The translations under genes and the position numbers were made by a program. Below are positions 58,629 to 64,000 of a stretch of 64,000 nt of DNA, one piece after another. The notes beneath the pieces were generated by a model, which saw only the letters and a program-made list of their open reading frames with translations, had not been told where the DNA came from and did not search any database. Each line of letters starts with the position of its first letter. Position 1 is the first letter of the stretch. Source of the DNA: Lachnospiraceae bacterium (lineage in GTDB: Bacteria > Bacillota > Clostridia > Lachnospirales > Lachnospiraceae); assembly GCA_022800815.1 (NCBI GenBank), contig JAAWRC010000001.1, positions 124,001-188,000 of the forward strand, written 5' to 3'.

Positions 58629-59579
58629 ATGAGCTATTCCGTTCAGCAGTGGCTGCTGTTTTTTTATATTTACTGTTTTTTCGGCTGGTGCTTTGAGAGT
58701 GCCTACGTCTCGCTCAGAAAGCGCCGTTTTGTGAACCGGGGATTCCTCCACTCGCCGATGCTTCCGATCTATGGTTCCGGGGCGGTGGTCATGCTCCTTG
58801 TGACCCTGCACCTGAGGGAGCATGTGGTCTGGATGTTTTTGGCCGGCATGGCGGGAGCCACCCTTCTGGAGTTGGCGGTGGGCCTTGCCATGGAAGCCAT
58901 ATTCAAAGTGAAGTATTGGGATTACAGTAACCAGAAGTTTCAGTACAAGGGCGTGATCTGTCTGTCTTCCTCCCTCTGCTGGGGGGGGTTCACCGTGCTT
59001 TTGAACCGGTATGTCCATAAGCCCGTGGAGGAGTTCGTGCTTGGTCTTTCCCAGGTGGCGGTGCTTGTCATCGTGATCGTGGTGTCCGTGATCTTTGTGT
59101 GCGACACGGTGGTGTCCGTGAAGGTCGCACTGGGGATCCGGGACATGCTGGATGCCAGGGCGCGGCTTAAGAAGGAGTTCGGCGAGGTGACGGAGCAGAT
59201 CTCCGAGAGATTTGAGAACCTGCGTGAAACCTGGACGGAATCTTTGGGGGACAGGCTTACGGAATTTGGAAAAAGTACTGCGGGGGAACGTTTGAACGCT
59301 TTGGCGGATGCCGTCAACGAACGTCTGAACGCCCTGGCCAAGACGGCCGGGGAGAGGGAGCAGGAGGACATCCGCATGCTGTCGGGGCTTAAGGAACGGT
59401 TAAGGGCCCTGAAACGGGAGAGTGACTCCCAAACGGAAAAGATGGATTATCTCAAGCTCAGGATGTTCCGCCGCAATCCCACGGCGACTTCCCGGAAATT
59501 CAGGGAAGAGTTTTCTCAGGTACGGGAGGAGCAGCTTAAGTGGTATGAGAGACGCAGACGGGAGAAGAAGAAAAAATAG
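58629..59579 (+). CDS. Putative CmpB-family (ABC-transporter type IV) membrane protein
   Basis: A 316-residue protein. The N-terminal 180 residues carry about five membrane helices with the family features FFYIYCFFGWCFESAYVSLRKRRFVNRGFLHSPMLPIYGSGAV and LLELAVGLAMEAIFKVKYWDYSNQKFQYKGVICL, as in the PF06541 family. The C-terminal part (about 190-316) is charged and helical, with repeats of RLNALAD/ERLNALA and a Lys/Arg-rich tail, probably cytoplasmic coiled coil. The function is unknown. Confidence 0.85.
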   Translation: MSYSVQQWLLFFYIYCFFGWCFESAYVSLRKRRFVNRGFLHSPMLPIYGSGAVVMLLVTLHLREHVVWMFLAGMAGATLLELAVGLAMEAIFKVKYWDYSNQKFQYKGVICLSSSLCWGGFTVLLNRYVHKPVEEFVLGLSQVAVLVIVIVVSVIFVCDTVVSVKVALGIRDMLDARARLKKEFGEVTEQISERFENLRETWTESLGDRLTEFGKSTAGERLNALADAVNERLNALAKTAGEREQEDIRMLSGLKERLRALKRESDSQTEKMDYLKLRMFRRNPTATSRKFREEFSQVREEQLKWYERRRREKKKK

Positions 59580-59610
59580 GGGGCGGAGACAAGGACGTGG
59601 ATATAAAAAA

Positions 59611-59709
59611 CACCCGTTTGATCGGGTGGGATTAAAGGGGGGGACCCGGCAGCTTTCGCTGCCGGGCGTGAGTATGAAAAAGCTTGTTTATACCAACCTC
59701 CGTTGGTAT
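59611..59709. promoter_or_regulatory. Three stem-loops in the gap before mreB
   Basis: The gap of 320 bp between the CmpB-type gene and mreB contains CACCCG/CGGGTG (59611-59628; on the minus strand it is followed by T6), CCCGGCAGC/GCTGCCGGG (59645-59666, 9 bp) and ATACCAAC/GTTGGTAT (59690-59709). No gene is supported. The first two may end the upstream transcript. Confidence 0.6.
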
Positions 59710-59826
59710 GCCTATAGTATACGGACTAATTGTGACCAAAATATGTTCAGACTATGAAAAAAACATGAAGAAGATAAAAGAAATTTTATGGAAATGGAAA
59801 TTTTCACAGGAGTTTTGAAATTGGAA

Positions 59827-59854
59827 TTGAAAAACCCGAAAAATTGTTTATAAT
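59827..59854 (+). promoter_or_regulatory. Sigma-A promoter of the mreB-like gene
   Basis: TTGAAA (59827-59832), 16-bp spacer, TATAAT (59849-59854), 45 bp before the start codon. Confidence 0.85.
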
Positions 59855-59899
59855 ATAAAGGATTGGAAACGGGCAGCGAACAGCATAGGAGGAAGGAAA

Positions 59900-60898
<999 letters not shown>

Positions 60899-61055
60899 GG
60901 ACAACCTTACCGGGAACTATGGTTACAAAAGATGGAGGCTGCGGAGGCCATGGGCTTTCGGGGCCTCTTTGCCGTTGCCGACGTTCCGGGAGGGGACGGG
61001 CTCTTTTGCGGCGGTGAGGAAGCCGACAGCACGTGATACGGGAGGAGGAGAGCGG

Positions 61056-63293
61056 ATGGAGACGGTTTCGGGCTATGTGAACAAGATCGTGTTTCGGAAT
61101 GAGGAGACCGGCTATGCAGTGGTGGAGCTTTTTGGCGGCGGAGAGGAGATGACGGTCGTGGGCTCCCTCTCCATGGTGGAGGAGGGAGAGTACATAACGG
61201 CGGAGGGCGTCCGGAAGACCCATCCCATTTACGGAGAGCAGATGGCGGTGGAGTCCTATCAGGTGGAGGCACCGGAGGATGCCCTGTCCATGGAGAGGTA
61301 CCTGGGTTCCGGGGCCATAAAGGGGATAGGCCCGGCGCTGGCGGCCCGGATCGTGAAGCGGTTTGGGGACGATGCCTTCCGGGTTCTGGAGGAGGAGCCG
61401 GAGAGGCTGGTGCGGGTGAAAGGCATCAGCGAGCGGATGGCCCTGGAGTTCGGGAGCCAGATGGCGGAAAAGCGGGAGATGCGCCAAGCGGTGCTGTTTC
61501 TTCAAAAATATGGGATCTCTTTAAACCTGGCAGAGAAGATTTTTCGGCAGTACGGGTCCGAGCTCTACGCCATCATTGAACAGAATCCCTACCGTTTGGC
61601 CGATGACATCGCCGGGGTGGGGTTTAAGATCGCTGACGGCATCGCCGTGAAAGCGGGGATTCGGGCCGATTCCGCCTACCGGATCAAGAGCGGGATCCTT
61701 TACACGCTGTTTCAGGCCATTGGGGGAGGCCATACCTACCTGCCCCTTAAGGAGCTCTGGCGGGAGACGGACCGCCTGTTGGGCGTGGAGCTTCCCTCCA
61801 TCGAGGAATACGTGATGGACTTGGTCATGGACAAACGGCTGGTGGTGAAGAAGGAGGAGGACAGGCCCGTTGTCTATGCGGCGAAGTATTACTATATGGA
61901 AATGACGGTGGCAAGACGTCTGTTGGAGCTGGATTTTTCCTGGGAAATCCGGGAGGAGGAGGCACTGTCACGGATTATGCGGATTGAGGCGGAGGAGGGG
62001 CGGAGTTTGGACGGGAAGCAGCGGGAGGCCGTCCGGGTGGCTGCGGAGAGGGGGGTCCTGGTGATTACCGGCGGACCGGGAACCGGAAAAACCACCACCA
62101 TCCGGGCGCTCATCCGCTTTTTCGAGCTGGAAGGCCTCAAGGTGGAGCTGGCGGCGCCCACGGGGCGGGCGGCCAAACGCATGGCGGAGGCGGCCGGCCA
62201 CGAGGCCAGGACCCTCCATCGGCTGCTGGAACTTTCCGGCATGCAGGGGGAGGAGCGGGAGACCGTGCGGTTTTCCAGAAACAGGGACAACCCGCTGGAA
62301 GCCGACGTGATCATTATCGACGAGATGTCCATGGTGGACATTCAATTGATGGATTCCCTCCTGGACGCAGTGGCGGAAGGGACCAGGCTGATTCTGGTGG
62401 GGGACCGGGATCAGCTCCCCAGCGTTGGCCCCGGAAACGTGTTAAAGGACATCATACAGTCGGAGCAGTTCCATGTGGTCCGGCTTACCAGGATCTTCCG
62501 GCAGGCGGAGGCGAGCGACATTATCGTCAACGCTCACAAGATCAACCGGGGAGAGCCGGTGGAACTGGGGACGGGAAGCCGGGATTTCCTTTTCATCCGG
62601 CGACCGGACGCCAATGCGGTCATAAACGCCGCCATCACCCTGATCTGTAAAAAGCTTCCGGGATACCTGGGAGTCTCCACACAGGACATCCAGGTCATCG
62701 CTCCCATGCGGAAGGGGGCCTTGGGCGTGGAGCGGCTCAACCAGATCCTGCAGGAATACTTGAATCCGCCGGACGGGGGGAAGGAGGAGAAGGAGTGGGG
62801 GCAGGGGCTGTTCCGGGAGGGGGACAAGGTCATGCAGATCAAGAACAATTACCAGCTGGAATGGGAGATTCCGGGCAGGAACGGAACGGTGCTGGACAGC
62901 GGTACGGGGGTGTTCAACGGCGATATCGGCCTGGTAAGGGAGATCAATGCATTTGCGGAGGAGATGAAGGTGGAATTTGACGAGGGGCGGATGGTCACGT
63001 ATGGGTTTGACGGGCTCCAGGAGTTGGAGCTGGCCTACGCCATTACCATCCACAAGTCCCAGGGCAGCGAATATGCGGCGGTGGTGATTCCCCTGCTCTC
63101 CGGTCCCCGGATGCTGATGACGAGGAACCTTCTTTACACGGCGGTGACCAGGGCGAGATCCTGCGTCTGCCTCGTGGGTCTGCCGGAGGTCTTCCTGGAG
63201 ATGGCCGGGAATGAAACGGAGCAGAGGCGTTATTCCAGCCTGGATAAACGTCTCCGGGAGCTGCAGGCGCTGTCTGACGAAGAGATCAGGTAA
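61056..63293 (+). CDS. recD2: RecD2-type ATP-dependent DNA helicase
   Basis: RecD2 is a 5'-3' superfamily 1B helicase acting in repair outside RecBCD. The 745-residue protein has the N-terminal OB-like region (METVSGYVNKIVFRNEETGYAVVEL), helix-hairpin-helix repeats (YLGSGAIKGIGPALAARIVKRFG) and the helicase motifs: GGPGTGKTTT (Walker A), IIDEMSMVD (motif II), GDRDQLPSVGPG (III) and ITIHKSQGSEYAAVVIP (V/VI). GGAGGAGG precedes ATG 61056; a longer upstream frame to 60864 overlaps mreB. Its TAA stop at 63291-63293 is supplied by the inserted palindromic element. Confidence 0.97.
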   Translation: METVSGYVNKIVFRNEETGYAVVELFGGGEEMTVVGSLSMVEEGEYITAEGVRKTHPIYGEQMAVESYQVEAPEDALSMERYLGSGAIKGIGPALAARIVKRFGDDAFRVLEEEPERLVRVKGISERMALEFGSQMAEKREMRQAVLFLQKYGISLNLAEKIFRQYGSELYAIIEQNPYRLADDIAGVGFKIADGIAVKAGIRADSAYRIKSGILYTLFQAIGGGHTYLPLKELWRETDRLLGVELPSIEEYVMDLVMDKRLVVKKEEDRPVVYAAKYYYMEMTVARRLLELDFSWEIREEEALSRIMRIEAEEGRSLDGKQREAVRVAAERGVLVITGGPGTGKTTTIRALIRFFELEGLKVELAAPTGRAAKRMAEAAGHEARTLHRLLELSGMQGEERETVRFSRNRDNPLEADVIIIDEMSMVDIQLMDSLLDAVAEGTRLILVGDRDQLPSVGPGNVLKDIIQSEQFHVVRLTRIFRQAEASDIIVNAHKINRGEPVELGTGSRDFLFIRRPDANAVINAAITLICKKLPGYLGVSTQDIQVIAPMRKGALGVERLNQILQEYLNPPDGGKEEKEWGQGLFREGDKVMQIKNNYQLEWEIPGRNGTVLDSGTGVFNGDIGLVREINAFAEEMKVEFDEGRMVTYGFDGLQELELAYAITIHKSQGSEYAAVVIPLLSGPRMLMTRNLLYTAVTRARSCVCLVGLPEVFLEMAGNETEQRRYSSLDKRLRELQALSDEEIR

Positions 63294-63500
63294 TTGCGAA
63301 ACCGCAAAACATGGGAAGGATTCTGACAATTGCATTCAGGAAAGGCCCTCTGCGCCATGGAGATGAGACCATGGAAAACGGGAGGGGCTCTGCCCGACTG
63401 TTTTCTGCGTTTATGGGCTCATTGGAATGTTTGGCACTGCAGGCTTTGGATGGATTAATTGTCAGAATCCACTCGGCAATTCCACGTTTCGCAATTACCT
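63288..63500. mobile_element. MITE-like palindromic element, copy 2
   Basis: This 213-bp element matches copy 1 (39650-39860) at both ends and in inner blocks such as CCCTCTGCGCC and CTGCAGGCTTTGGA. Its terminal repeats (CAGGTAATTGCGAAAC and its exact complement, from 63287 to 63501) are perfect over 16 bp. It sits exactly between recD2 and comFC and contributes the recD2 stop codon. No clear target duplication is visible here. Confidence 0.8.
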
Positions 63501-63534
63501 GTTGAAAAAAATTCTGGAAAGGAGCGGTGAGCGT

Positions 63535-64000
63535 TTGATACTGGACCTGATCTACCCCAGGCGCTGTCCGGTGTGCGGCGGGGTATTGCCCTTCGGGGAG
63601 TCCGGGGCCTGCCCGGACTGCGTGGAGGCCCTCTCCTTTGTGAGACAGCCGACCTGCTTGGGCTGCGGGAAAGAGCTTTTTCGAGATGGTTCTGGCCGCT
63701 TTTCGGAAGAGGAATACTGTCCCGACTGTCTGCGCCGAAGAAGAAGCTTTTCCGGGGGAATCGCCCTGCTCAATTACAACGATGCGGCCAGGAAGGTGAT
63801 GGCAGGGCTGAAATATAAAAATTGCAGGGAACATGCGGATTTTCTGGCGGAGGAAATGGCAAAGCGCCACGGGAGACAGATTTTAAGGCTCGGGGCGGAT
63901 GCGCTGGTGCCGGTCCCGGTCCACAGAAAGCGGCGTCGGGAGCGGGGCTATAATCAGGCAGAGCTTCTGGCAGGGGGCCTGTCCAGACGGTTATCCATAC
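63535..64000 (+). CDS. comFC: ComFC-like phosphoribosyltransferase (truncated by window edge)
   Basis: ComF family proteins have a zinc-finger region and a phosphoribosyltransferase domain and act in DNA uptake. The visible 155 residues begin LILDLIYPRRCPVCGGVLPFGESGACPDC, followed by a second finger (PTCLGCGKEL...EEYCPDCLRRRR) and the early PRTase part VPVPVHRKRRRERGYNQAELLAGGLS. Start TTG 63535 follows GGAAAGGAG. The frame is open at the window end. It lies just after the palindromic element. Confidence 0.93.
   Translation, partial: MILDLIYPRRCPVCGGVLPFGESGACPDCVEALSFVRQPTCLGCGKELFRDGSGRFSEEEYCPDCLRRRRSFSGGIALLNYNDAARKVMAGLKYKNCREHADFLAEEMAKRHGRQILRLGADALVPVPVHRKRRRERGYNQAELLAGGLSRRLSI

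Noticed and set aside
63311-63505. 64-codon open frame inside palindromic element copy 2, with a similar one in copy 1
   Set aside because: The similarity is explained by shared palindromic DNA; no convincing ribosome binding site or conserved protein pattern was seen.

Overview
The window looks like the chromosome of a motile, spore-forming, moderately GC-rich member of the Firmicutes, most likely Lachnospiraceae/Clostridia. Supporting signs are FliY with a CheC-like domain, FlbD, the flgM-flgN-flgK-flgL-DUF6470-fliW-csrA order, the CheC/CheD/CheV set, SpoIIID, AGGAGG-type ribosome binding sites and frequent GTG/TTG starts. This placement is inferred from gene content, not from a database comparison.

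Positions 1-22600 hold one long plus-strand flagellar/chemotaxis operon. It runs: end of fliH, fliI, fliJ, fliK, flgD, a hook-operon protein, flgE, flbD, motA, motB, fliM, cheY, flgC, fliY, fliO, fliP, fliQ, fliR, flhB, flhA, fliA (sigma-28), two rod-type genes, cheC, cheD, cheV, a ParA ATPase and a ComFB-domain protein, closed by a strong terminator. fliL and flhF/flhG are not at their usual places, and flgC sits between cheY and fliY.

Positions 22680-28920 are a late-filament block behind a sigma-28-type promoter: a very large fliD, fliS, a chaperone-like gene, a second FliD-like gene and a degenerate nucleotidyltransferase-fold protein. A 19-bp perfect bidirectional terminator separates it from the convergent minus-strand operon flgM-flgN-flgK-flgL-DUF6470-fliW-csrA (28925-34060). 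Back-to-back sigma-28-type promoters at 34118-34196 drive flgM leftwards and, rightwards, a second export-switch pair (FliK-like plus FlhB C-terminal-like FlhX). A lytic transglycosylase, a PilZ protein and a glycosyltransferase follow.

Positions 38990-48470 are mostly housekeeping: rpmE, a DUF1385 membrane protein, prmC, prfA, a small zinc-finger protein, an NhaC-type antiporter, an aldehyde dehydrogenase, malQ and an HTH regulator that lacks a WYL core. The rpmE-DUF1385 gap carries three 82-bp GC-rich structured tandem repeats and a 211-bp palindromic MITE-like element. A second copy of that element lies at 63288-63500 and supplies the stop codon of recD2.

Positions 48730-55500 form a likely maltodextrin-sensing and starch-degrading module: an orphan solute-binding protein, a YesM-type histidine kinase and an AraC-type response regulator in overlapping genes, then a secreted lipoprotein alpha-amylase. 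After an AT-rich decayed DUF1848 pseudogene come spoIIID (with a sigma-E-like promoter), a FUSC-type membrane protein, a CmpB-type membrane protein, an mreB homologue, recD2 and the start of comFC.
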